Counted from the stretch's first letter, positions 1-8,449 are shown. The stretch is DNA of 64,000 nucleotides from Xanthobacteraceae bacterium (GCA_024508855.1 JANINJ010000092.1:30097-94096), one strand, 5' to 3'. The notes: a model not told the origin generated them from the sequence alone. A program made the numbers and translations.

Positions 1-92
1 TTGATCGATGTGACCGTAGCGACGAGGGCGAGCAGGACAGCAGACGTCGTGGCTGTCCCGAGGCGATGGCAAATCCGTCTCATCAAGTTCAT
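1..92 (-). CDS. Exported protein, N-terminal fragment cut by the window edge
   Basis: A minus-strand reading frame opens at ATG 92 (or the in-frame ATG 83) and runs off the left edge, giving about 30 residues. It begins with basic residues (MNLMRRICHR) followed by a hydrophobic Ala/Val/Leu stretch, which is the layout of a Sec signal peptide or signal anchor. A GAGGGA sequence lies just upstream of the first ATG and at good distance from the second, so ATG 83 may be the true start. The family cannot be recognised from so little. Confidence 0.5.
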   Translation of the reverse strand, partial: MNLMRRICHRLGTATTSAVLLALVATVTSI

Positions 93-235
93 TTCCCTCG
101 GCTTTTGGCGGGCGTGCCCGTGCCGCTGGGCTGATTTTCTACTGGGAAACGAACCGCAAGCCAACCGCTGTTCATGGGACCTTAACGCGCATGATCGACC
201 ATCGCCCGGACTATGCAATGAGGTGGACGTTGAAG

Positions 236-547
236 ATGCAGCGACTGCGCCTGAAGGCGGATGGACGGATTGTCGAATTGCGGGATGGCCGGGAGTTTCC
301 CCTGGCGCCGGTGATCGAGGCCGATGCCGAACCATCGCTGTCGTCGGTCCCCGCCGTTCGCGATCTGCGGCGGCGCGCGCAACTTACGCAGATCGAATTC
401 GCGGCTCGGCTCGGCGTGCCGGTCGAAACCATCCGCAACTGGGAACAGGGCAAGCGCCTGCCGCGTGGCCCGGCCCGCGCTTTGCTCACGGTCATTGCCC
501 ATGCGCCCGACGCGGCGTTTGCCGCGCTTGGTCGCCACGCCTCTTAA
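236..547 (+). CDS. XRE-type helix-turn-helix protein, about 103 residues
   Basis: A small predicted DNA-binding protein. The N-terminal part (about residues 1-30) is a short beta-like stretch ending in a charged segment. The C-terminal half carries a Cro/C1-type helix-turn-helix, with LTQIEFAARLGV as first helix and turn and PVETIRNWEQGK as recognition helix. The layout resembles HigA/NadS-like regulators of toxin-antitoxin loci, but no toxin gene is next to it. ATG 236 is chosen because GAGGTGG sits 9 bases upstream; an earlier in-frame ATG at 191 has no clear ribosome site. Targets are unknown. Confidence 0.7.
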   Translation: MQRLRLKADGRIVELRDGREFPLAPVIEADAEPSLSSVPAVRDLRRRAQLTQIEFAARLGVPVETIRNWEQGKRLPRGPARALLTVIAHAPDAAFAALGRHAS

Positions 548-610
548 GGGCGGATTCCGCGTCGTCGGCATATTGGGATAACATCGCCGCGGACATGCGG
601 AGATGCTGCC

Positions 611-1429
611 ATGCAGGTCATTGAAGTCGGAAGCGTCAGGATCCCGGCCATCGGGCTTGGCACTTGGGAACTGCGCGGACGTGCGTGCGCGCGGCTGGTG
701 GAGCAAGCGCTGCGGCTCGGCTATCGGCATGTCGACACTGCACAGATGTACGACAACGAGCGTGAAGTCGGCGAGGCGGTGCGCGCCTCCGGAATCAAAC
801 GTGACGAACTGTTTGTGACCACCAAGGTATGGACTACTCACTTCGCACCGAACGATCTCGAGCGATCGACCAAGGAAAGCCTCGCCAAGCTGCGGCTCGG
901 CGAGGTGGACCTGCTGCTGTTGCATTGGCCGAATCCGCAGGTCCCGCTGGTCGAAACGCTCGGCGCGCTGGCGCGAATGAAGCAACTCGGTCTGGCGCGT
1001 CACATCGGCGTTTCGAACTTCACCGTGGCGTTGATCGAAGAGGCGGTCGCCGTGTGTCCTGAACCGCTGGTCTGCGATCAGGTCGAATATCATCCCTACC
1101 TCGACCAGACCAAAGTACTGGAGGCTTGCGCGCGTCATCAGATGGCGGTGGTGGCCTACAGCCCGATCGCCAAGGGACGGCTGAAGAGCGACCGTACGCT
1201 CGAGCAGATCGGCGCGCGCTACGGCAAGACCGCAGCACAGGTCAGCCTGCGCTGGCTGGTGCAGCAGAATGTCGCTGCGATCCCGCGCACGTCGCGGATC
1301 GAACGGCTGTCGGAAAATCTCGACATCTTCGATTTCACATTGTCCGACGATGAGATGCGCTGGATCTTCGCGATGGGCAGCGCCAAAGGCCGCCTGACCG
1401 ATTTCGGTTTCGCGCCGAAGTGGGATTGA
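611..1429 (+). CDS. Aldo/keto reductase, 272 residues
   Basis: A NAD(P)H-dependent reductase of the aldo/keto reductase superfamily, closest in look to 2,5-diketo-D-gluconate reductases and methylglyoxal reductases. The full catalytic tetrad is visible: Asp42 and Tyr47 (HVDTAQMYDNE), Lys72 (TTKVW) and His105 (LLLHWPNP). The motif around residues 134-139 (IGVSNF) and the late YSPIAKG segment also fit. Length is normal for the barrel fold. GGAGA lies 7 bases before ATG 611. The substrate cannot be named; small aldehydes or ketones are likely. It stands alone between the HTH gene and a YdcF-like gene. Confidence 0.88.
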   Translation: MQVIEVGSVRIPAIGLGTWELRGRACARLVEQALRLGYRHVDTAQMYDNEREVGEAVRASGIKRDELFVTTKVWTTHFAPNDLERSTKESLAKLRLGEVDLLLLHWPNPQVPLVETLGALARMKQLGLARHIGVSNFTVALIEEAVAVCPEPLVCDQVEYHPYLDQTKVLEACARHQMAVVAYSPIAKGRLKSDRTLEQIGARYGKTAAQVSLRWLVQQNVAAIPRTSRIERLSENLDIFDFTLSDDEMRWIFAMGSAKGRLTDFGFAPKWD

Positions 1430-1514
1430 ACCTTTCCTTTCTTGACCGATCCTGCATTGATCTTGCGGGCCAGATCGCTCATGCAGGGCGGGTCAACGGC
1501 GAGACGACGCTGCC

Positions 1515-2318
1515 ATGTTTTTCCTGCTGTCGAAATTTTTCGGGTTTTTTATACTGCCGTCAAACTTCATCGCCGTGGTTTGCACGGCGGGTGCGGTGCT
1601 GTGGCTTTTGAAGTGGCGGCGCGCCGGTGCGCGCCTGATGATGTTCGGGACCGCTTTACTATTGCTGTTCGGCTTTTCGCCGCTCGGGCATATCCTGCTG
1701 CTGAGCTTGTCGGAGCGGTTTCCGCCGTGGCATTTCGACGGGCGCGATCCTGACGGCATCATCGTGCTGGGTGGCGGGATCAAGTCGGAAATTTCCGCTG
1801 CGCGCGACTCGGTCGAGATGGGAGCGGCTGGCGATCGTATCCTCGCGATGTTGCAACTGGCGCGGCGTTTTCCGAAGGCGCGTATCGTGTTCAGCGGTGG
1901 CAGCCCGAAGCTGATCGAAACACCGGTTCCTGAAGCGCCCATCGCGGGCCGATTGCTGCAGCAATTCGATCTCGACAACGGACGTGTCGTTCTCGATCCG
2001 GATTCGCGCACGACCGCAGAGAACGCCGAATTCGTTCGCAAACTGGTCGATCCGAAATCTGCCCGCCATTGGTTGCTGGTGACGTCGGCGTTTCACATGC
2101 CGCGATCGATCGGTACGTTCCGGGCGGCGGGCTTCGATGTCGAAGCCTATCCCGTCGATTGGCGTACGCGCGGTTGGGTCGATGCGGTGAATCCATTCGA
2201 CAAGCTGAGCGCAGGGCTGTCGCAGAGCGATCTTGCGGTCAAGGAATGGGTAGGTCTGCTCGGTTACTGGTTGTCGGGCCGCAGCAGCGCGCTGTTCCCG
2301 GCGCCGCAATCGAAATAG
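1515..2318 (+). CDS. YdcF/ElyC-like membrane protein (DUF218), 267 residues
   Basis: Two hydrophobic segments (about residues 3-30 and 38-60) anchor the protein in the inner membrane. They are followed by a DUF218 domain that starts at the GIIVLGGGI motif and includes FSGGSP, DSRTTAENA and VTSAFHMPRS, the usual conserved patches. Family members SanA and ElyC of E. coli affect envelope integrity and peptidoglycan precursor supply; the reaction of this member is unknown. Start ATG 1515 has only a weak ribosome site. It is followed closely by a convergent DUF3253 gene. Confidence 0.82.
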   Translation: MFFLLSKFFGFFILPSNFIAVVCTAGAVLWLLKWRRAGARLMMFGTALLLLFGFSPLGHILLLSLSERFPPWHFDGRDPDGIIVLGGGIKSEISAARDSVEMGAAGDRILAMLQLARRFPKARIVFSGGSPKLIETPVPEAPIAGRLLQQFDLDNGRVVLDPDSRTTAENAEFVRKLVDPKSARHWLLVTSAFHMPRSIGTFRAAGFDVEAYPVDWRTRGWVDAVNPFDKLSAGLSQSDLAVKEWVGLLGYWLSGRSSALFPAPQSK

Positions 2319-2323
2319 CGCGT

Positions 2324-2596
2324 TCAATCCTGACGCGGCAGGCCGAGCCGGTAGACGCCGCGGAAATCATTCGGATCGGCAATCTTGCCCTTGCGATAGA
2401 TCACCAGCCGGCCGGCCTGCGCCAGCGCCACGGCCGCGCGCCGGATCGGCACCAGCAGATCATGCCAGTCGCCTTCGGGGGCGATCGCGTGGGCGATTTC
2501 GGGTGCGCTCAGAGATTTACTGCCGGCATGCGTCAGCGTCTTGAGGATAGATTCTTCGAGCGACAATGCGGGAGAGGTCGAATCGGATGCAGTCAT
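2324..2596 (-). CDS. DUF3253 family protein, about 90 residues
   Basis: A small cytoplasmic protein of the DUF3253 family, predicted to be a winged-helix-like fold. Visible features are a helical start (LEESILKTLTHAG), a segment around DWHDLLVPIRRAAVALAQAGRL, and a C-terminal beta pair (VIYRKGKIADPNDFRGVYRL). No function is established for the family. ATG 2596 is chosen over an earlier in-frame start at 2632 because AAGG precedes it and because family members begin close to the first helix. It converges on the upstream YdcF-like gene with 5 bases between stops. Confidence 0.7.
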   Translation of the reverse strand: MTASDSTSPALSLEESILKTLTHAGSKSLSAPEIAHAIAPEGDWHDLLVPIRRAAVALAQAGRLVIYRKGKIADPNDFRGVYRLGLPRQD

Positions 2597-2698
2597 GCGC
2601 CTTGCATTGGCGCATTCACCGCCGACGCGCAAGGCAGCCGGAATATTTCACCGCGCGTGTTGATCGTCCGTATCGTGGAGCGGAAGTCTATATTTGCT

Positions 2699-2771
2699 AA
2701 TGGTCCTATCAATTCTAACATTTGCGTAAGCGCCTGCTGAAACGGGACGCAAATGTTAGAATTGGACCATT
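2699..2771. repeat. Interrupted inverted repeat upstream of the GST gene
   Basis: Left arm 2699-2727 and right arm 2747-2771 are reverse complements over 25 bases (AATGGTCC plus AATTCTAACATTTGCGT), except that the left arm carries 4 extra bases (TATC, 2707-2710) between the two blocks. The loop is 19 bases. The right arm ends 40 bases before the start codon of the glutathione S-transferase. It could be a paired operator, a transcript hairpin or the remains of a small mobile repeat; no target duplication is seen at the edges. Confidence 0.75.
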
Positions 2772-2811
2772 GGCCGTGGCAATGTCGCGGCCATCGAAGA
2801 GGATCGTACGG

Positions 2812-3468
2812 ATGACGATGAAACTGGTGATCGGCAACAAGAACTATTCCTCCTGGTCGATGCGGCCGTGGCTGGCGATGCGCGGGGCGGGGCTACCCTT
2901 CGAAGAAATCTTCATTCCGCTCTACACCGGCGCAACTGACAAACAACGCATTTTCGATGTCAGCAAATCCGGCAAGGTGCCGGCGCTGATCGATGGCGAT
3001 GTCACGGTCTGGGATTCGCTGGCGATCGTCGAATATCTCGCGGAGAAATTTCCCGAAGCACATTTGTGGCCCGCGGATCGTGCTGCCCGCGCGCATGCGC
3101 GCTCGATCTCGGCGGAGATGCATTCCGGCTTTGCCGCGCTTCGTAACGAGTGCGGCATGAACCTGCATCGGCCGGTCGGAGCCAAGCCGCTCTCCGAGGC
3201 TGCTCAGGCGGACATCGCGCGCGTTCAGGAGATCTGGAGCGATTGTCGCGCGCGCTACGGCAAGGCGGGTCCTTACCTGTTCGGCGGCTTCACCGCGGCC
3301 GACGCGATGTACGGCCCTGTCGTGCATCGTTTCCGGACCTACGCGATCGACGTGACGCCGCAGGTGCGGGCCTACATGGATGCGATGCAGTCGCATCCCG
3401 CCTTTGCGGAGTGGACGGCGGCCGGGCTCGCGGAGACCATCGTGATCGATAAATTCGAAGCCGATTAA
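2812..3468 (+). CDS. Glutathione S-transferase family protein, 218 residues
   Basis: Cytosolic GST with an N-terminal thioredoxin-like domain (about residues 1-80) and a helical C-terminal domain. The start KLVIGNKNYSSWSMRPW holds the serine cluster expected to bind the glutathione thiol, and SGKVPALIDGDVTVWDSLAIVEYLAEK holds the cis-Pro (VPAL) and the Ser that contacts the gamma-glutamyl group. ATG 2812 is preferred because GAAGAGGA ends 8 bases upstream. The inverted repeat at 2699-2771 overlaps the likely promoter. Likely role: conjugation or detoxification; substrate unknown. Confidence 0.88.
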   Translation: MTMKLVIGNKNYSSWSMRPWLAMRGAGLPFEEIFIPLYTGATDKQRIFDVSKSGKVPALIDGDVTVWDSLAIVEYLAEKFPEAHLWPADRAARAHARSISAEMHSGFAALRNECGMNLHRPVGAKPLSEAAQADIARVQEIWSDCRARYGKAGPYLFGGFTAADAMYGPVVHRFRTYAIDVTPQVRAYMDAMQSHPAFAEWTAAGLAETIVIDKFEAD

Positions 3469-3566
3469 AATTCTGATCGCGAAGATGTGGACCCGACCCG
3501 TCTTGACGGACGGCCGTTTCGGGGTGTGGATGACCCAGCGGTTTCTGGAAGTGAAAGGTTCTGACC

Positions 3567-3935
3567 ATGGGAATTCTCGACTCGCTGGGCGATTCGCCGG
3601 CATTCAAAGGCGCCTTGAGCCAGCTTGAGGCTTCCGTGCTTCCCGCAGTGCTGAATGAGGTGCTTGGCAGCGGCGGGCAGGGCGGCCTGTCGGCAATCGT
3701 GGCCAAGCTGGAGCAGAGCGGGTTTGGTGCGCAGGTCAAATCCTGGCTAGGAAACGGGCAGAATATCCCGATCACCGCGGAGGAATTGCAGCAGGTCCTG
3801 GGCAGCGAGAAGGTCAAGGAACTGGCTGCCCGCTACAACGTACCGCTGGACCAGCTTTCCGCGATTCTGGCGCAGCAGCTCCCGAAAGCCATCGATCAGG
3901 CCAGCCCGGACGGCAAACTTCCCCATACCGCCTGA
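3567..3935 (+). CDS. YidB family protein (DUF937), 122 residues
   Basis: A small, mostly helical protein that matches the YidB/DUF937 pattern: an N-terminal MGILDSL start, a Gly-rich loop (LGSGGQGGLSAIVAKLEQSGFG), the SWLGNGQNIPIT segment, and a C-terminal part QVLGSEKVKELAARYNV followed by LAQQLPKAIDQASPDGKLP. Family function is not established. It lies about 100 bases after the GST gene on the same strand and is followed by a hairpin-forming region. Confidence 0.8.
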   Translation: MGILDSLGDSPAFKGALSQLEASVLPAVLNEVLGSGGQGGLSAIVAKLEQSGFGAQVKSWLGNGQNIPITAEELQQVLGSEKVKELAARYNVPLDQLSAILAQQLPKAIDQASPDGKLPHTA

Positions 3936-3960
3936 TCGCACAGCCGATATCGTCGGACAT

Positions 3961-4007
3961 CGCCGGATTTGGCAAAAGACCTCTGCATTTGCAGGGTCTT
4001 ACCGGCG
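3961..4007. other. Nested hairpin-forming sequence after yidB
   Basis: An outer pair CGCCGG (3961-3966) / CCGGCG (4002-4007) encloses an inner hairpin of AAGACC(T)CTGC against GCAG(G)GTCTT around a short AT loop (about 3976-4000). No T-run follows, so a simple intrinsic terminator is not shown. It may end or stabilise the yidB transcript. Confidence 0.4.
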
Positions 4008-4205
4008 TTCGGCACGCCTCGCGCCAAATTGGCTCCCTTGACGCGAAAAATCGGCTTATCTCGCTGAAAAGGTTGCAAAAAATAGGCATTTGCCATGCTC
4101 TGATCTTGCTGGCCAAACGGGGCCCCCGCATGCTATACGATGGCAGGACTTCAAGTCGGCCGTGGCTGCGGGGATCGTGAGCAGGCCGGCATTTCTCGTT
4201 GCGTG

Positions 4206-4409
4206 ATGGAGAGGGCGTTGAAGCACAAGTTTATCGTCGGAGAGACCGTCTATTTCACTGCAAGCAACGTGGCCCGCCCGGCCGCCAGTGGAACCTACGA
4301 AGTGATCCGCCTGCTGCCGACAGACGGCGATGACTGCCAGTACCGGATCAAGAGCTCGACTGAGGCTTTCGAGCGCGTTGCCAAGGAAAGCCAGCTCGCC
4401 GTCGCCTGA
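4206..4409 (+). CDS. Small conserved protein of unknown function, about 67 residues
   Basis: A short protein with a beta-rich look: HKFIVGETVYFT at the start, GTYEVIRLLPTDGDDCQYRIKSS in the middle and FERVAKESQL at the end. I recall proteins of this pattern as conserved hypotheticals in rhizobia; no function is known to me. Start is uncertain: ATG 4206 lacks a clear ribosome site, whereas TTG 4218 has GGAG 6 bases upstream (GGAGAGGG at 4208-4215) and would begin exactly at the KHKF motif. Confidence 0.65.
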   Translation: MERALKHKFIVGETVYFTASNVARPAASGTYEVIRLLPTDGDDCQYRIKSSTEAFERVAKESQLAVA

Positions 4410-4595
4410 CGTTGCGGGAATAACGTTCAACTGCATTGTCCGTCTGATCGATAGACGGTGAAGGCGGGGCCGGGACTATCCAGGCTCTGCCCGGAGGTGT
4501 GGAACACGTTGGATTCGGATTGATATTCTGAGATCATTGCCCGGCGGCGATCCTTGCGGTCGCTTGCCGGCAATGCGCTCGAGGGGACATTGCGC

Positions 4596-5555
4596 ATGGA
4601 CTGGACCTGGACGACTTCGCTCGATCAGTTGTGGCGCTCACCGACGTTCCCGATGTGGCTGACATTCGCTGCGGCCGCGTTCTTCGCTCTCGTTCTCGTC
4701 GTTACATTGTTTCGAGCGGAAAAATCCGTCGCCAACGGTGCGCTGACGGTAATCACGCTGTTGGCTGTCGCGGTGGCCGCTGCGGCCACCATGCGCGGCT
4801 TCGGCCCGGGCAGCGAGGGCAATGTCACGCCGCGCGCGCCGATGCAGGTCAATGCGTCGCTACCGGCACTGTCGTGCATCGACGACCTGGCCGGCGACAG
4901 TGTTGAGGCGGCCTGCGAGAAGGCGCTGTTTAGTTCGCCCGATAACGTCGCCGCCGCGGTTTCCTATGCCGCGTCGCAGATCGGCGGTTTGACCTCGTTC
5001 GGCGACGTCGCTGCCGCGAACAAGGTGATGACCCCGGAATTGCGGGCGCTGCGCCGCGCGGTGGAGCGCGATCGTTATGGTCTGGTCGCGCATGTGCTGG
5101 CAACGCGCGACCGTTGCACGTCCACCAATTGTCCGGCCTTCCAGTCGCTCACCGATCACCAGCAGATATCGGCCAACATGGATGAGAAGACCTATGATGG
5201 CCTGGTGACGCGGCATGCGGCATCGTGGGGGGCGACCTCGACTCCGGCAGCTGCCGCAGCCGCCGCCGCACTGGTCGATGCCCCTGCATCGGTGCCGACC
5301 GGCAAGCCGACCAATGCGGATTTTCCGAGTTCGTCCTCCATTCCGGCGGTCAGCATCATGAATCCGGAGCCCGCCGCATCGACCGCCACGACTTCCACGT
5401 CGCCGGCTCCTGCGCCCGCGCCGCGTCCGGCTGCCGCCGCCAAGGCGCAGGCGAAGCATCATCCGCCTGCGCCCGCGAAGCGAGCGCCGGCTCCGAGGCC
5501 CCCCGCTGCGGCGCCCGTGCAACTGGCGCCGGCTGCATCGGGCGCCGCTAACTGA
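4596..5555 (+). CDS. Membrane protein with Ala/Pro-rich tail, 319 residues, unknown function
   Basis: Two hydrophobic segments (about residues 20-37 and 48-65) form an N-terminal membrane anchor. Residues 85-215 form a probable soluble domain with paired cysteines (SCIDDL, ACEKALF, DRCTSTNCPAF). From about residue 220 the chain is a low-complexity Ala/Pro/Ser tail with Lys/His patches near the end. ATG 4596 is used because GAGGGGA stands 8 bases upstream. I do not recognise a named family; the tail suggests a periplasmic spacer or cell-wall-near region. Confidence 0.7.
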   Translation: MDWTWTTSLDQLWRSPTFPMWLTFAAAAFFALVLVVTLFRAEKSVANGALTVITLLAVAVAAAATMRGFGPGSEGNVTPRAPMQVNASLPALSCIDDLAGDSVEAACEKALFSSPDNVAAAVSYAASQIGGLTSFGDVAAANKVMTPELRALRRAVERDRYGLVAHVLATRDRCTSTNCPAFQSLTDHQQISANMDEKTYDGLVTRHAASWGATSTPAAAAAAAALVDAPASVPTGKPTNADFPSSSSIPAVSIMNPEPAASTATTSTSPAPAPAPRPAAAAKAQAKHHPPAPAKRAPAPRPPAAAPVQLAPAASGAAN

Positions 5556-5651
5556 CCGACTGATATTCGGAGAAGGAGGCGAGGCCCTCGATCCACGACG
5601 ATCGATCGGAGGACAGGTGCGACGCGCGCTTCGAAGAGCGGGGCTCTGCGA

Positions 5652-6137
5652 TCAGAAGATCGACCATCCGTGGCTACCCGCGACCGCGCCGAGGATCGTC
5701 ACGAGGCTGAGGCCGAGCAGAACCCAGTGCACCCTGTGCAGTACCGCGAAGGCGAAGTCGGGCCGCGCACGTGCGAGACGCGGGAAGAACCGGTGAAGAA
5801 TGAACGGCTCGCCGATGAAGAGGATGAACGCGAACAACAGCCACACGCACACCATGGCATGCATCCACCAGAACGAGAGGCTGTGAAACCGATCCCACAG
5901 ATCCAGCCGCGCCACCATGTAAAGCCCGCTCAGTCCAACGACGATCACGGCGGTTCGCGCGATCCAGACGAACCGATGCTCGATAGCCTGAAACGCCTTG
6001 AATCGGTTCTCGCCCAGATCGCCACGACGCACGGCGGGCAGCACGACCATGGTCGCCATGCCGACGCCGCCGATCCAGATGACAACGCCGAGAACGTGAA
6101 GCGCGCGTGCGAGAATGACGTCGTCCATGATTTCCAT
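5652..6137 (-). CDS. Small four-helix membrane protein with conserved histidines (CopD/DUF2269-like)
   Basis: About 161 residues with four predicted membrane helices. Histidines sit at or near helix positions: ALHVLGVVIWIGG, EHRFVWIART, WWMHAMVCVW and LHRVHWVLLGLS. This resembles small cytochrome-b-like or CopD-like membrane proteins, in which such residues can bind haem or metal, but that role is inference. Start is ATG 6137 (MEIMDD) or ATG 6128. It is divergent from a Crp/Fnr gene, and a perfect NnrR/FNR-type box lies between them, which suggests joint control by low oxygen or nitric oxide. Confidence 0.72.
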   Translation of the reverse strand: MEIMDDVILARALHVLGVVIWIGGVGMATMVVLPAVRRGDLGENRFKAFQAIEHRFVWIARTAVIVVGLSGLYMVARLDLWDRFHSLSFWWMHAMVCVWLLFAFILFIGEPFILHRFFPRLARARPDFAFAVLHRVHWVLLGLSLVTILGAVAGSHGWSIF

Positions 6138-6247
6138 CCAGTCGCGGCGATTCCGGCAAAGAGGTTCGATGCGCATCGCAAGGCGTGCTGTGCAGAGCCG
6201 GATGTGATCGCCTCTCCGGAAAACGTACGCCTGCAGGGGTGCATCGC

Positions 6248-6265
6248 ATTTGCGCCAGCGCAAAT
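6248..6265. promoter_or_regulatory. Crp/Fnr-type operator, TTGCG-N4-CGCAA
   Basis: A perfect 18-base palindrome, ATTTGCGC-CA-GCGCAAAT. Read as a five-base half site with four-base spacer it is TTGCG-CCAG-CGCAA, the form I recall for NnrR-type NO-responsive regulators, rather than the TTGAT-N4-ATCAA form of FNR/FixK. Its centre is about 47 bases before the crp/fnr-like start codon and about 120 bases before the divergent membrane protein. Confidence 0.65.
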
Positions 6266-6303
6266 TGTTCTCGCTATTTGTGCGAACCGGCTACAATCGT
6301 GCG

Positions 6304-7011
6304 ATGAATATGATGGACGCAAATTCACCCGCTAATCTGGCTGGCCTGGAAATCTTCCATGGGCTGGCGCCGGTTGCGCTCGAGGACGTGCGCGCGGCGG
6401 CGCGCTTCCGGCATCTTCCCCGCAATACGCGCATCTTCAATCAGGGCGATGGCCGGGTGCGGGCGCACGCGCTCATCGATGGCTGCGTGCGCATTGCGCA
6501 ATCCGGCAGTGACGGTGCCCAGGTCGTGGTGCGGTTCATCGTACGCGGCGAGATGTTCGGAACCGTGGCGCTGTTCACGGATGGCTTCTATCCCGCCGAT
6601 GCCGATGCGCTGACCGACGTGAGCGAGGTGAGCTGGAGCGAGGCCGACCTCGCCGGCCTGATGGAACGCCATCATCAGATCTCGGTCAATTTCATCCGCA
6701 TCATCGGGAAGCGGTTGCAGGAAGCGCAGAACCGCGTGCGCGAACTCGCGACCCAGCGCGTCGAGCGGCGCATCGCCCACGCGCTGCTGCGGCTGGCGCG
6801 ACGTGCCGGGCAGCGCACCGCCGAGGGCATCACCATCGAGTTTCCGTTGCGGCGCAAGGATATCGCCGACATCTGCGGAACCACATTGCATTCAGCAAGC
6901 CGTATCCTGACGCCGTGGGAGAAAGCCGGCTGGCTGGTGACGCGCGATCAGCGCCTGACGATCTGCAAGATGTCCGAGATCGAGGAGATTGCCGAAGACA
7001 GCACCGCCTGA
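6304..7011 (+). CDS. Crp/Fnr family transcription regulator, probably NnrR-like
   Basis: About 235 residues with an N-terminal cyclic-nucleotide-binding fold (about 15-130), a long dimer helix (HHQISVNFIRIIGKRLQEAQNRV) and a C-terminal winged helix (RRKDIADICGTTLHSASRILTPWEKAGWL). The N-terminal cysteine cluster of oxygen-sensing FNR is absent, so a [4Fe-4S] switch is unlikely; NO-sensing NnrR/DNR proteins also lack it. The nearby TTGCG-N4-CGCAA box matches an NnrR-type site and suggests autoregulation. Start ATG 6304 is followed by two more Met codons (6310, 6313). No denitrification genes are in the window, so the NnrR label is inference. Confidence 0.85.
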   Translation: MNMMDANSPANLAGLEIFHGLAPVALEDVRAAARFRHLPRNTRIFNQGDGRVRAHALIDGCVRIAQSGSDGAQVVVRFIVRGEMFGTVALFTDGFYPADADALTDVSEVSWSEADLAGLMERHHQISVNFIRIIGKRLQEAQNRVRELATQRVERRIAHALLRLARRAGQRTAEGITIEFPLRRKDIADICGTTLHSASRILTPWEKAGWLVTRDQRLTICKMSEIEEIAEDSTA

Positions 7012-7142
7012 CTGGACGACGGCCCGCTTTCTTTGTTCCCGGCCGCGTCCCGTCCACATACGAATTGCGGTTTGGCGCGGAGGTCTCTTGACGAGGTGGG
7101 CGCGAAGGGAAAAGAAAGTCTGTATCAATTCGCCGGACACGA

Positions 7143-7580
7143 ATGACGCTTCATCTCATCAAGCTTGCCGTCGGTTGCGACTCCGTCAAGGATCTCAGGG
7201 CGTGGGTGACCCAGCGTGCGCAGGAAGCCAAGCGGAAAGGGCTGCCGAGCCGCCACACGCACATCACGCGCATGGTGCCCAAGCGCGACGAGGAATTGCT
7301 CGACGGCGGGTCGCTGTATTGGGTCATTCGCGGTGAGATCGCCGCGCGCGAGAAGCTGACCGCGATCGAGCCGTTCCGCGACAAGGACGGCATCGGACGC
7401 TGCCGCCTCGTCATGCAGCCGAAAGTGATCGGCGTCGTGCCACGACCGATGCGCGCGTTCCAAGGCTGGCGTTATCTGACCGTCAAGGATGCGCCGGTCG
7501 ATCTGACCGCTGCCGGCGCCGGCGTTGCAGCGATGCCCGAGCAGATGCAACGCGAGTTGCGTGAGCTCGGATTGCTCTGA
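7143..7580 (+). CDS. DUF1489 family protein, 145 residues
   Basis: A cytoplasmic protein of the alphaproteobacterial DUF1489 family. Typical patches are visible: MTLHLIKLAVGCDSV at the start, HTHITRMVPKR, GGSLYWVIRGEI, and the late motif RPMRAFQGWRYLTVKDAPVDL. Length is normal for the family. No reaction has been assigned to it as far as I know. It is convergent with panC, with 17 bases between stops. Confidence 0.85.
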   Translation: MTLHLIKLAVGCDSVKDLRAWVTQRAQEAKRKGLPSRHTHITRMVPKRDEELLDGGSLYWVIRGEIAAREKLTAIEPFRDKDGIGRCRLVMQPKVIGVVPRPMRAFQGWRYLTVKDAPVDLTAAGAGVAAMPEQMQRELRELGLL

Positions 7581-7597
7581 AGCGCGGACGCGATCCG

Positions 7598-8449
7598 TCA
7601 CACGCCGATATTGTCGATCAACCGCGTCGTGCCGATCTTGGCTGCAACCAGGAAACGGATCGGACCTTCACTGAGCGACGCGATTGGCGCCAGCGTATCG
7701 GCGTGGCGCGCTTCGAAGTAGTCCAGCGCAAAGCCTGCATTGCTGATGGCTGCGGCACCTTCCGCCATCGCCGTCTTGAGATCGCCGCCGTCGCGCAACT
7801 GCCTGGCGCAATCCTTCATGGTGCGATAGAGCGTCGGCGCGATGCGGCGTTCTTCCGGCGACAGGTAGACGTTGCGCGACGACATGGCGAGGCCATCGCG
7901 CTCGCGCACCGTCGGAATACCGACGACCTTGACGCCGAGATCGAGATCGCGCGCCATCTGCGTCACGACGCGCAGTTGCTGGAAGTCCTTCTGGCCGAAC
8001 ACCGCGACATCCGGCTTGCACTGGATGAACAGCTTGCCGACGACGGTCGCCACGCCGCCGAAAAAGTGCGGCCGGTAGCGATCTTCCAGATCGGCGATGG
8101 CCGGTCCCTCGCAGGAAATGCGTGTGGCGAAGCCATCCGGGTACATCGTCTTGACGTCGGGATTCCAGATCAGGTCGACTTTCTCGTCAGCAAGCTTCGC
8201 GAGATCGGTCTTCCAGGTGCGCGGATAGGTGGAGAAATCCTCGTGTGGCGCAAACTGCGTCGGATTGACGAAGATCGAAACGACCACCTTCTCGCAGCGG
8301 CGCTTTGCCTGCCGGACCAGGGTGAGGTGTCCTTCGTGCAGAGCGCCCATCGTCGGCACCAGCGCAACGCGGGCGTTTCGTGCACGAATCTTGTCGAGTG
8401 CGCGGTGCAGCGCAGGAAGGGTGCGGGCGACGACCGGAGTGCGGGCCAT
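7598..8449 (-). CDS. panC: Pantoate--beta-alanine ligase
   Basis: Last step of pantothenate (vitamin B5, coenzyme A) synthesis: ATP-dependent joining of pantoate and beta-alanine through a pantoyl-adenylate. The 283-residue protein shows the class I nucleotidyl-transferase signatures: [10 protein letters not shown] (residues 32-41), [16 protein letters not shown] and the KMSKS-like loop REREDG-type segment ending in MSSRNVYLS. Length matches the family. panB is not adjacent. The start is followed upstream by about 570 bases without a recognisable gene. Confidence 0.95.
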   Translation of the reverse strand: MARTPVVARTLPALHRALDKIRARNARVALVPTMGALHEGHLTLVRQAKRRCEKVVVSIFVNPTQFAPHEDFSTYPRTWKTDLAKLADEKVDLIWNPDVKTMYPDGFATRISCEGPAIADLEDRYRPHFFGGVATVVGKLFIQCKPDVAVFGQKDFQQLRVVTQMARDLDLGVKVVGIPTVRERDGLAMSSRNVYLSPEERRIAPTLYRTMKDCARQLRDGGDLKTAMAEGAAAISNAGFALDYFEARHADTLAPIASLSEGPIRFLVAAKIGTTRLIDNIGV

